Below, one piece after another: positions 1-6,081 of a DNA stretch of 6,628 nucleotides. A program made the position numbers and the translations under genes. Every line of letters begins with the position of its first letter. Within the stretch, counting starts at the first letter, position 1. Source of the DNA: an uncultured Methanomethylovorans sp. (GTDB lineage: Archaea; Halobacteriota; Methanosarcinia; Methanosarcinales; Methanosarcinaceae); the NCBI GenBank assembly GCA_937968035.1, contig CALBTS010000570.1, positions 1-6,628 of the forward strand, written 5' to 3'. A model generated the notes under the pieces. It ran no database searches, was not told where the DNA came from, and saw only the letters and a list, made by a program, of their open reading frames with translations.

Positions 1-12
1 GCTGCCTGGTTG

Positions 13-55
13 TGGGCCCAGCTGGGATCGAACCAGCGACCCCCTGATTATGAGT
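13..55 (-). other. Attachment site: displaced 3' half of a CAU-anticodon tRNA
   Basis: Read on the minus strand, this begins at the anticodon loop CTCATAA (54-48, anticodon CAT at 52-50). It continues with the 3' anticodon stem TCAGG, variable bases GGGTC, T arm GCTGG-TTCGATC-CCAGC, acceptor strand TGGGCCC and discriminator A at 13. The T stem pairs perfectly. The next bases are CA rather than CCA, so CCA is not encoded. The 5' half is missing: the bases at 56 and beyond give TATT instead of the CCTGA needed for the anticodon stem, and there is no D arm. This is the form of an att copy left when an element recombines in the anticodon loop; the intact tRNA (Met or lysidine-type Ile) should lie at the far end. 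Bases 1-12 would be host chromosome. Confidence 0.8.
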
Positions 56-86
56 AATATTTTTACGGTAGTCATTATCTGCCAGA

Positions 87-114
87 ACTAACCATTATTC
101 TCCATATGGTTGGT
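87..114. repeat. Imperfect inverted repeat between att and int
   Basis: The arms ACTAACCAT (87-95) and ATGGTTGGT (106-114) are complementary at eight of nine positions, the ninth being a possible G-U pair, around a 10-base spacer. It sits 32 bases inside the att core and upstream of the integrase gene. It could be an integrase or excisionase binding site, or an RNA hairpin in the leader. The function is inference. Confidence 0.4.
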
Positions 115-180
115 AATCAATGGCTATCGGTTCCGATACTTTTCCGGCTTTTGCCGTTATTCACCGGAAATGTTTGTCCT

Positions 181-209
181 TTTGTTTATCATCTGAAAAA
201 ATATTTTCG
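181..209 (+). promoter_or_regulatory. Possible integrase promoter
   Basis: A TTTG (181-184) lies 17 bases before TATTTTCG (202-209). This approaches the Bacteroidota pattern TTTG-N19-21-TAnnTTTG, but with one mismatch in the -7 element and short spacing. Initiation near 216 would leave a leader of about 57 bases before the integrase ATG. It is a weak candidate, listed as the best match found in this leader. Confidence 0.25.
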
Positions 210-272
210 GAAAACGACAACCGCGGCCCTGGTGCTTCATACAATAATAAAATTATGGGAGAGGTATATTGT

Positions 273-1505
273 ATGATCAACAGGTATAAGGCAACGGCAA
301 AGATCGTTCTTGCTCACAGCAGCAGGAAAAGCAAAATTGATGGCAGGAGGCCAGTCCAACTAAGAATAATTTATAACAGGAGGCCGAAATACTACACGCT
401 TCCTTACTCTGCACATGAAGAAGAATTCGTAAGAATTTTCAGCGGTCAGGCAAGAGGTGACCTTCATGAGCTGAGAATTAAGCTGCTCGATATTGAAGGC
501 AAGGCCAGTGATATAATTAACAGCCTTGATCCCTTCTCATTTACTCAGTTTGAAGCCCGGCTTTTCAGACCGAGATCAGATCAGAATAATGTTTACAGAT
601 ACCTTCAGGCTGAGATAGACAGGGCAAAGGATACTGCGAGGATCAGTTCAAAAGGTATGGCGGAGTGCAGTCTGAATTCGTTTAAGGCATTTAACAGGAG
701 ACAGAATTTCACATTTAATGATCTTACCGTTGAATGGCTTCAGTCATATGAAAGACATATGTCACGGAATAACAGCCCATCAACTATCGGCATGTATCTG
801 AGATGTCTCCGTGCCGTATTTAATAAGGCTATAAAAGACGGGATAGTAACAAGAGATCAATATCCCTTTGGAAAAGGTAAGTATGAAATACCTACATGCA
901 GGAATGTCAAAAAGGCACTTGACAAGGACGAGATCAGACGAATCAGGGAATATAAACCTGAGCCAGGTACCACGGAAGAATGGGCCAGGGATATGTGGTT
1001 GTTCAGCTACCTGTGCAACGGCATAAACACAAAGGACATTGCCAACCTGAAATTTAAGGATATAGATACAGAGACAATTACTTTCATCCGTTCAAAAACA
1101 AGCTCTACCAGGAAACAGCAGAGGCCTGTTGTGGTTCCATTGACTGCGCCTGTAAAGCAAATCATTAAGAAATGGGGGAATGATCCTTCAAGGCCTTACA
1201 ACTATGTATTTAAAATTCTTAAACCAGGTTTGAGTCCCGAACAGATGCATGGCCGGATTCATGACTTTTATTCTGATATAAATGCGGGCATGAAAGCGAT
1301 AGCAGAAAAAGCAGGGATCAACAAACCTGTCACAACCTACACAGCCAGGCACAGCTTTGCAACTGTTATGAAAAGAAACGGGGCATCACTCGAATTCATT
1401 TCCGAGAGTCTTGGTCATTCAGATATACGTACCACTGAAAGCTATCTGGCCTCATTTGACTTCAGCACAAAGAAGGAATGGGCTGAAAAATTATATGATC
1501 TGTAA
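273..1505 (+). CDS. Tyrosine-type site-specific integrase
   Basis: A 410-residue tyrosine recombinase expected to integrate and excise the element at the adjacent tRNA att site. Residues 1-100 resemble the arm-binding domain of Bacteroidota integrases, 105-195 form the SAM-like core-binding domain, and 215-405 the catalytic domain. Visible active-site residues are Lys275 in the beta hairpin (SKTSS), Arg359 (ARHSFAT), His382 (LGHS) and the nucleophile Tyr391 (TTESYL). Two canonical positions differ: the first arginine is Asn252 in NGINTKDIANL, and the first residue of the HxxR box is Tyr356. Bacteroidota recombinases such as IntDOT are known to lack the first arginine, so activity is still likely. 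The ATG at 273 is chosen because GGGAGAGG lies about eight bases upstream and the integrase fold begins there. The frame stays open to an ATG at 120, but the extra 51 residues do not look like integrase. Confidence 0.93.
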   Translation: MINRYKATAKIVLAHSSRKSKIDGRRPVQLRIIYNRRPKYYTLPYSAHEEEFVRIFSGQARGDLHELRIKLLDIEGKASDIINSLDPFSFTQFEARLFRPRSDQNNVYRYLQAEIDRAKDTARISSKGMAECSLNSFKAFNRRQNFTFNDLTVEWLQSYERHMSRNNSPSTIGMYLRCLRAVFNKAIKDGIVTRDQYPFGKGKYEIPTCRNVKKALDKDEIRRIREYKPEPGTTEEWARDMWLFSYLCNGINTKDIANLKFKDIDTETITFIRSKTSSTRKQQRPVVVPLTAPVKQIIKKWGNDPSRPYNYVFKILKPGLSPEQMHGRIHDFYSDINAGMKAIAEKAGINKPVTTYTARHSFATVMKRNGASLEFISESLGHSDIRTTESYLASFDFSTKKEWAEKLYDL

Positions 1506-1555
1506 CCGGGGCTGAATTTTGGCAGCTGGTTTATGTTAAACTAAATAAACACATT

Positions 1556-1852
1556 ATGAAAGCAAAAATGTTTAAAACAATTGAGGAATGGACTTCATCC
1601 AAACCGGACACCGAGACTATTCAGAGAGTATTAACGATTGTAAACCGGGGTGTAGTGTCTCAGATGAAGCGTGAGCTTAATGGCAAGAAGGCCGAATTAC
1701 GTAAGGTGGAAAGAACTGTCGAATCAATGAAAGCGATAGGGCTGCCGGTAGGAGATGCCGTTGAGAAAAAGATCGCCGAGCTTAAGAAGGAACTTGCTGA
1801 GCTGCAAAAGGAGTTACCCACACCGCCGATCAGAAAAAAGTCAACTGAGTAA
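1556..1852 (+). CDS. Small coiled-coil protein of unknown function
   Basis: A 98-residue protein, not recognised. It is soluble and highly charged, with no signal peptide or membrane segment. The middle and C-terminal parts (about 36-90) are rich in Lys, Glu and Leu with heptad-like spacing. They look like two helices broken by a turn at GLPVGD, which suggests a helical hairpin or dimeric coiled coil. The C-terminal tail, PTPPIRKKSTE, is basic and proline-rich. The gene starts 50 bases after the integrase stop on the same strand and ends 20 bases before a terminator, so co-transcription with the integrase is likely. No Shine-Dalgarno motif precedes the ATG, and the leader is A-rich as is common in this phylum. 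Position alone would fit an accessory or excision factor, but it lacks the helix-turn-helix expected of excisionases. Confidence 0.75.
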   Translation: MKAKMFKTIEEWTSSKPDTETIQRVLTIVNRGVVSQMKRELNGKKAELRKVERTVESMKAIGLPVGDAVEKKIAELKKELAELQKELPTPPIRKKSTE

Positions 1853-1871
1853 ATGACTTTTGTAATACCTG

Positions 1872-1901
1872 AAAGTCCGTCATGATCCTGCGGACTTTTT
1901 T
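1872..1901 (+). terminator. Rho-independent terminator after the integrase operon
   Basis: AAAGTCCG (1872-1879) pairs perfectly with CGGACTTT (1891-1898) around an 11-base loop, and a run of six T ends at 1901. It lies 20 bases after the stop of the 98-residue gene and closes the integrase transcript. Confidence 0.85.
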
Positions 1902-1961
1902 AATGCCTCAGACCAGCATTCTGAGGCCCTTGGAAGCACTTTCGGACATAGGAAAGATAAA

Positions 1962-1976
1962 TTATCATCATGATAA
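1962..1976. repeat. Short palindrome TTATCA-TCA-TGATAA
   Basis: Six-base arms are perfectly complementary around a three-base centre. The left arm context ATTATCAT recurs at 2241-2248 inside another inverted repeat. It resembles a dimeric protein binding site. No partner can be named. Confidence 0.4.
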
Positions 1977-2029
1977 ATATGCTTGCCCTGAACGCCTCAG
2001 AATAGCTCTGCATGATTTTTTGATGTACC

Positions 2030-2070
2030 AAAAAGGAAGCCTGCCGAAATCTGGTTCAGGCAGGCTTTCC
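2030..2070 (-). terminator. Probable terminator of the primase-helicase operon
   Basis: GCCTGCC (2039-2045) and GGCAGGC (2059-2065) form a perfect GC-rich stem with a 13-base loop, extended by GGAA/TTTCC with one bulge. On the minus strand the stem is followed by five T (2034-2030). Read on the plus strand it is followed by A, so the minus direction is favoured. It lies about 210 bases downstream of the primase-helicase stop, further than usual. Confidence 0.6.
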
Positions 2071-2281
2071 AAAACATGTATAAAGAAAATCACACGAAAA
2101 AGTAAACACAAAAAAAATTACATCCTTACATCCTCTTACAACCATCAATAAACATCGCAAATCCTTATTTTATATGTTCTATAACAATATTACAACGCTA
2201 TTTTAAAAACACTGATTTTTTATCTGACCGCATGATCATTATTATCATAAATTATATACTTCAGCAAATACTGTAATGATG

Positions 2282-4606
2282 TTATACCTGATAAAGCTCA
2301 GCAGACCTTTGACCTTCCTCATCATCCAGCTCTTCCAGGTCCTTTTTCCGAAGCTTCTTGACTGTAATGCGGGTTTTCTCCTTCAGCTCCTCAAATTCCT
2401 TTTTTGTCGATTTCGGCAACAGTAGGATATTTGAATAGAGACGGGCAGCTTTATTTTCTCTCCATTTTAATTCGGACTCATACCCGGCTTTTTTCAAATA
2501 AACACCCAGCTGTCTTGCATTAACAGCATTGTTATCCAGCTCCGAATTTATGAATTCACATATTTCGGTAGCTGTATAACAATCTTTTCCTCTGGTTATG
2601 AACCGGTTAATATACTCTTCGTACGGATGTATTTTGGTAAACCGTACGTTATACAGGCTTAGCTCTGCCTGCTCTTCGGCCGATAACCAGTGTTTTTCTC
2701 CATCCTTCCAGAGTTTGTAGGTCTGTGCCCAGAGCTGTTCCATATCGATTGAATGACAATAATTTGCAGCAACGATCTCAATAGGCCAGAACCGCCTGGA
2801 GCCAGTGGGATCAGTTATAATTTCACTTTGATTAGAGGTCCCGATAAAGGAAGCAATTTTATAAAATACAGAGTTGAATCTGCCATAAGCGACTCTGGTA
2901 TTAAATGTTTTCTGGCTCAGAAATCCCTTAAGTTGCTCATTCGAAGCTTTGTCATGAAGAATAGGAGATAGTTCATCCATAGCAATAATTGCCTTTTCAC
3001 AAGTGAGCAATTCGTCATCTTTGTTTGAGAAATCGAAACTTAACTTTTCTGCAAACAAGGTATTATACCACTTTTCAGGAACAAGCTTTCTCATCCACCT
3101 GGTTTTACCAATTCCCTGCATGCCAATTATTATTAACAGGTTCTCATTTGGTGATATTGCCTGATTCTCGTAGTTCTCAGGACGGTTATGTAAGCCATTT
3201 ATTACTCCTATGAGCCACTTCCTTAACAGAGTTTTTACCATATTATCATCATTTCTGGTCTTAAGGGTTAGCGTATTGACCAGATCTGGGAAACGATCCT
3301 GTCCGTCCCAGATTGGTAAAGAACTTAAGAAATCTTTAACTGGATTGTATTTGGGAGGGATATAGTTAATGAAATAAAAAAGGTCATCTTTCTTTAATGC
3401 ACTTCCCAGCACGGCCAGACTTATCTTGCCTGCCATGTAATCATCACCAAGGGCCCAAGCTTCCGAGTCCGCGGACTCGGAATAATACAATTGATGTGTG
3501 AGCTCATTGTACTTAAGCCTGATATTACTTTCCTCCATTGCCGTAATAAGTGAATTGAGTTTTGAGTTAGGGCCAACATAAAGATTTTTTGGAGGTCGCC
3601 AGCCATTTTGCCTGGCCATATAAATCAAAGTTCCCAGAGTTGCTTTATTACTACTGGCCAAAACAGTGGTTCCCTGCCATTTCTTTATGCATTCTTCCTG
3701 CCTGAATTTTGAAGAAGTTGAACTTAACTGCAGGAATAATTCTAAACCGGTATTGGAATCGCTAAAGGAGTTCTTCAGTACAAACATCACCTTTATCCAG
3801 TCGTTATAGTGTTCCAGAAGAGATATATTCTCGGAGACACACCACTGTATAATATTCTGGACCACCCTATAACTTGAACGCTCATCGTCATTATTAAACC
3901 GGAGATAATAACCCTCAATTCTGGAATTCAGGTTTGGCTCCGTAGAAATACTTTTCCGATTATAGGCAAAAGACCAGCCTTTTGCATCAGGATTATAATA
4001 TGCTTTATCATCAAACGAGTAATAACATAACCGGCATAAATCTGACCCCGACAGATCTATTTCTGTGACCTTGTATTTGCTCTTATACAGGTTGATCAAT
4101 GTAACGAATGCTTGTTTATGAAAATCTACGGTTTCCTCTATGGATTTTAAATCAGGGTACTCAAGCTGGTGAATCACTTTGAGTCCTGTTCCTGATGGGG
4201 ACAGAAATGCCATAATCACAGATGGTTCATGGTTTGATTTAATCATAGCCCTGAGACGTTCCGGATCTTTAATATGATCAATATCCATTACAATTCTACC
4301 CCAGTATTTCGTGAGTGAGTGTGTTTTGCGGCGAGAAAATTCCCCGGCTGGTACAAATGCCGGTAATTTTGTCTTTAATGCTTCTTTCTCATCTCGATCT
4401 GCAAGATCGTTTGATTGCTCATACCTTTTTGTAAGGCGACGGATTTCTGAAACTTCAGTTTTTAGTTCCTCATCTCCGGTAATTCTTCTGATGATCTCAT
4501 CCTGTGAAATTATGCTGACCTGGTCAGGTTTATTTTTATCTCCTAAATACGTATACATAATTTTATTTTTTGCTGATTTGTGAAAAATCCTGACCGAGAA
4601 AGTCAA
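2282..4606 (-). CDS. VirE/BT4734-type primase-helicase replication protein
   Basis: A 774-residue protein expected to start replication of the excised element by joining primer synthesis to unwinding. Residues 1-215 match the BT4734-like (VirE N-terminal) primase-polymerase type: MDIDH (107-111) supplies the two metal-binding aspartates, SGTGLKVIH (138-146) the second motif, and IDLSGSDLCRLC (Asp184) the third. Residues about 230-340 resemble the helical PriCT domain. Residues 440-650 form the VirE helicase-type ATPase: Walker A GMQGIGKT (495-502, Lys501), Walker B MDEL (Asp544, Glu545), sensor GTSN, and the family hallmark DPTGSRRFWP (599-608) with candidate arginine fingers. A winged-helix-like tail and a charged end follow. 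The start is TTG: AAAAAGGAG lies 11 bases upstream and an in-frame stop precedes it. The alternative ATG at codon 17 would remove the first strand of the domain. It is the last gene of the operon, 39 bases after its neighbour. A 22-bp palindrome falls at codons 375-382. Confidence 0.9.
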   Translation of the reverse strand: MTFSVRIFHKSAKNKIMYTYLGDKNKPDQVSIISQDEIIRRITGDEELKTEVSEIRRLTKRYEQSNDLADRDEKEALKTKLPAFVPAGEFSRRKTHSLTKYWGRIVMDIDHIKDPERLRAMIKSNHEPSVIMAFLSPSGTGLKVIHQLEYPDLKSIEETVDFHKQAFVTLINLYKSKYKVTEIDLSGSDLCRLCYYSFDDKAYYNPDAKGWSFAYNRKSISTEPNLNSRIEGYYLRFNNDDERSSYRVVQNIIQWCVSENISLLEHYNDWIKVMFVLKNSFSDSNTGLELFLQLSSTSSKFRQEECIKKWQGTTVLASSNKATLGTLIYMARQNGWRPPKNLYVGPNSKLNSLITAMEESNIRLKYNELTHQLYYSESADSEAWALGDDYMAGKISLAVLGSALKKDDLFYFINYIPPKYNPVKDFLSSLPIWDGQDRFPDLVNTLTLKTRNDDNMVKTLLRKWLIGVINGLHNRPENYENQAISPNENLLIIIGMQGIGKTRWMRKLVPEKWYNTLFAEKLSFDFSNKDDELLTCEKAIIAMDELSPILHDKASNEQLKGFLSQKTFNTRVAYGRFNSVFYKIASFIGTSNQSEIITDPTGSRRFWPIEIVAANYCHSIDMEQLWAQTYKLWKDGEKHWLSAEEQAELSLYNVRFTKIHPYEEYINRFITRGKDCYTATEICEFINSELDNNAVNARQLGVYLKKAGYESELKWRENKAARLYSNILLLPKSTKKEFEELKEKTRITVKKLRKKDLEELDDEEGQRSAELYQV
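3461..3482. repeat. Perfect 22-bp palindrome inside the primase-helicase gene
   Basis: The half-site TTCCGAGTCCG (3461-3471) is followed immediately by its exact reverse complement, with CCGCGG at the centre. It is much more GC-rich than the surrounding gene and encodes codons 375-382 (part of YYSESADSEAW) in the apparent linker between the primase and helicase parts. It could extrude as a cruciform, or form a hairpin with little or no loop in single-stranded DNA or RNA. Confidence 0.85.
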
Positions 4607-4645
4607 AGGATTGTTTACTCCTTTTTACTACGGCCTGGACAATAA

Positions 4646-5011
4646 TTATTTGGGACTTGTAGCTTCTAATATTTTTTCAGCAAGTCTTTTCGCTCTTGAT
4701 ATTGATGAATGTAGGCACGTCATTCCCCAATAATCGTAAGTGGTAGACTCATAAATAATTGGAATATTATTTCTAAGTCCCTTGTTTTTATGTTCTCCGA
4801 TCGTATGATTGAGTAAATCATCCATCAACAACATTGTTTCCTCTGGTGTCCTTTCTTTTTTGTTAATAATTGAAATCGAGAAGTTCATTCCCAACCATTC
4901 TGCTGCCATTACTGTTAATTCTAAGTTTTCAGCATGACTCATAAATTCTTCCATTGTATCAAGTGCCTGAAGACCTGATATAGCTGTGTTTTTCTCTTTA
5001 TTATTTTTCAT
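4646..5011 (-). CDS. Hypothetical protein, 121 residues
   Basis: Not recognised. The protein is soluble, with no signal peptide or membrane segment. It appears mostly helical (LQALDTMEEFMSHAENL at 14-30; the C-terminal SISRAKRLAEKILEA at 103-117), with a more hydrophobic centre (AAEWLGMNFSISIINKK) and an aromatic patch TTYDYWG at 90-96. The start is ATG in an A- and T-rich leader without a Shine-Dalgarno motif. It lies 20 bases after the preceding gene and 39 bases before the primase-helicase on the same strand, so it belongs to the same transcription unit. A role accessory to replication is suggested by position only. Confidence 0.75.
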   Translation of the reverse strand: MKNNKEKNTAISGLQALDTMEEFMSHAENLELTVMAAEWLGMNFSISIINKKERTPEETMLLMDDLLNHTIGEHKNKGLRNNIPIIYESTTYDYWGMTCLHSSISRAKRLAEKILEATSPK

Positions 5012-5031
5012 TGTATTGTAGATTAAATTGT

Positions 5032-5430
5032 TTATACGTGATCAAAATGCCCGCTTAAAAGGAGAGAAGGGGCGATTTCTAATTTAATTTTGGCTTTGTT
5101 AATAATTTCAAGAGCTTCGCAATATAGGATCCAGCATGTTTCATAAAATCCGCTACTGTCCCAGCAATCTGAAAAGCAGACATAATTGGTGAATCCGTTG
5201 CGGTATATAGGAGTAAACCTTATAAATCCGTAATCGTGAACAATATCTATGCATGGGATTAAATCACAGGCAATCATAGATTCAAAATTGAATTGACGAA
5301 TGAATGATTTCCTAAACTCCACATGCAAGCAAAACGTAGACTCGGGCTTCATTAGTTCACTGCACAACCTTGTAAAGCCATCTGTTTCAGCCTTTAGGTT
5401 TAATTCTTCTGTAAATTTTGTATTTTCCAT
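5032..5430 (-). CDS. Cysteine-rich hypothetical protein, 132 residues
   Basis: Not recognised. It has eight cysteines (23, 34, 55, 60, 85, 89, 99, 104), several close to aromatic residues (YVCFSDCW, ETCWILYC), and no signal peptide, so it should stay in the cytoplasm. The C85/C89 pair and C55/C60 pair could bind metal, but the spacing fits no zinc finger I can name. The centre (about 55-105) appears to be beta-rich and aromatic, followed by a helix (LYCEALEIINKAKIKLEI) and the C-terminal tail HFDHV with two histidines. The ATG has an A-rich leader. It is the second gene of the minus-strand operon, 98 bases after the first and 20 bases before the third. No promoter is obvious in the 98-base gap. 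Confidence 0.72.
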   Translation of the reverse strand: MENTKFTEELNLKAETDGFTRLCSELMKPESTFCLHVEFRKSFIRQFNFESMIACDLIPCIDIVHDYGFIRFTPIYRNGFTNYVCFSDCWDSSGFYETCWILYCEALEIINKAKIKLEIAPSLLLSGHFDHV

Positions 5431-5528
5431 AGCTTCTGTTTTTTAATTTTGTAATTGGTTTTATTTGATTTTAATATATTTCACTTCTGGGCATAAAAAT
5501 TCGCTTGATTATAAAAAGACCACTTTAT

Positions 5529-5963
5529 TTAATTTGAAAATGCGTTCAGAAGTTTAGGCACCTCCTCTTTAATCTCCTTCTCGGAGAGACCTAATTTTTG
5601 AAGCCTGAGGGTGATGCTTATAATAGCATCAATTCGTGCTTTTTCACTGATAAGGTTTATTTTATTACTCTTCTCAGGCATTTCAGATTTTTGAAGTTTA
5701 TGGTCAATTACACTTATTGCCAACTCCTCATAATCTGGATTATCGCCGCCTGTCCATTGATATCGTGAGGTCTTCTTACTATTTCCAATATTTGTTAGAA
5801 CACCCATTTCAATTAGCTTACGGAGGTATCCATATGTAAGTATATTTTGTCCATCGTAGAACTTTAAGCTTTCTATAACGCCAGTCTTTTTATAATCAGA
5901 ATGAATTCTTTGAAGTGCATTCGTGATGTGTTTGATTAATGCGAGATATGTTTTCTGCTCCAT
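5529..5963 (-). CDS. Possible winged-helix protein, first gene of the operon
   Basis: A 144-residue protein with no certain family. Residues about 40-72 read like a winged helix-turn-helix: a helix-turn-helix stretch LTYGYLRKLIEMGVL (42-56) followed by a basic hairpin IGNSKKTSRYQWTG (59-72) that could be the wing. The N-terminal helix (KHITNALQRIHSDYKK) and C-terminal helices (about 106-141) may dimerise. As the first gene behind its own promoter, next to an inverted repeat in the divergent control region, it could be the element's regulator. That role is inference; a replication accessory protein with a DNA-binding domain is the main alternative. The ATG lies 20 bases downstream of a TATCTTTG -7 element. 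Confidence 0.75.
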   Translation of the reverse strand: MEQKTYLALIKHITNALQRIHSDYKKTGVIESLKFYDGQNILTYGYLRKLIEMGVLTNIGNSKKTSRYQWTGGDNPDYEELAISVIDHKLQKSEMPEKSNKINLISEKARIDAIISITLRLQKLGLSEKEIKEEVPKLLNAFSN

Positions 5964-5983
5964 AATGATTAAAATTTACTCTG

Positions 5984-5991
5984 CAAAGATA
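5984..5991 (-). promoter_or_regulatory. -7 element of the minus-strand operon promoter
   Basis: On the minus strand, TATCTTTG (followed by C) matches the Bacteroidota -7 consensus TAnnTTTG exactly. Initiation about seven bases downstream would give a leader of about 14 bases before the ATG at 5963. No TTTG is present at the expected -33 spacing, and the upstream DNA is a run of A and T. An activator, or weak basal activity, would fit. Confidence 0.6.
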
Positions 5992-6003
5992 GAGATATTT
6001 TTA

Positions 6004-6081
6004 AATTAACCTATTAAAAACAATATAATAAATTAAAATATTTGACTGAAAAACTATTTTTGGAGATTAAATAGGCTAATT
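6004..6081. repeat. Widely spaced inverted repeat in the divergent control region
   Basis: AATTAACCTATT (6004-6015) and AATAGGCTAATT (6070-6081) are complementary at 11 of 12 positions, 54 bases apart. The first arm covers the expected -33 region of the minus-strand promoter. The second lies just after the predicted start of the plus-strand promoter. This arrangement suggests two operator half-sites bound by one regulator, possibly the product of the gene at 5529-5963. Binding is inference. Confidence 0.4.
6055..6062 (+). promoter_or_regulatory. Candidate plus-strand promoter (-7 element)
   Basis: TATTTTTG fits TAnnTTTG exactly. A TTTG at 6041-6044 is too close (10 bases) to act as the usual -33 element. 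Transcription from about 6069 would run into the terminator at 6249-6294. Because the area is AT-rich, a chance match is possible. Confidence 0.35.

Larger units (their letters stand above)
1902..2281. other. Gene-free, hairpin-rich stretch between convergent operons
   Basis: No convincing gene is seen here. An open frame from 1882 begins inside the terminator loop and has no recognisable features. The stretch holds a 7-bp hairpin GCCTCAG/CTGAGGC (1905-1927) with a second GCCTCAG at 1994-2000; a palindrome TTATCA-TCA-TGATAA (1962-1976); the terminator hairpin at 2030-2070; tandem TTACATCC repeats in the AT-rich part (about 2117-2132); and an inverted repeat ATGAT-N7-ATCAT (2232-2248). The sequence ATTATCAT occurs at both 1961 and 2241. 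From 2071 on, the DNA is very AT-rich. It could hold a replication origin or recombinase arm sites, but no iteron array is clear. Confidence 0.45.

Noticed and set aside
13..120. Complete tRNA gene on the minus strand
   Set aside because: No D arm, acceptor 5' strand or 5' anticodon stem is found upstream of the anticodon loop.
120..272. N-terminal extension of the integrase from the ATG at 120
   Set aside because: The 51 extra residues do not resemble an integrase arm-binding domain, while the ATG at 273 has GGGAGAGG just upstream and begins the expected fold.
1882..2151. Plus-strand open frame of 89 codons
   Set aside because: It starts inside the terminator loop, runs through two hairpins, has no ribosome binding site and shows no protein-like features.
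2753..4583. Open frames of 60-90 codons overlapping the primase-helicase gene on either strand
   Set aside because: The primase-helicase frame carries clear family motifs throughout. The overlapping frames have no motifs or start signals.
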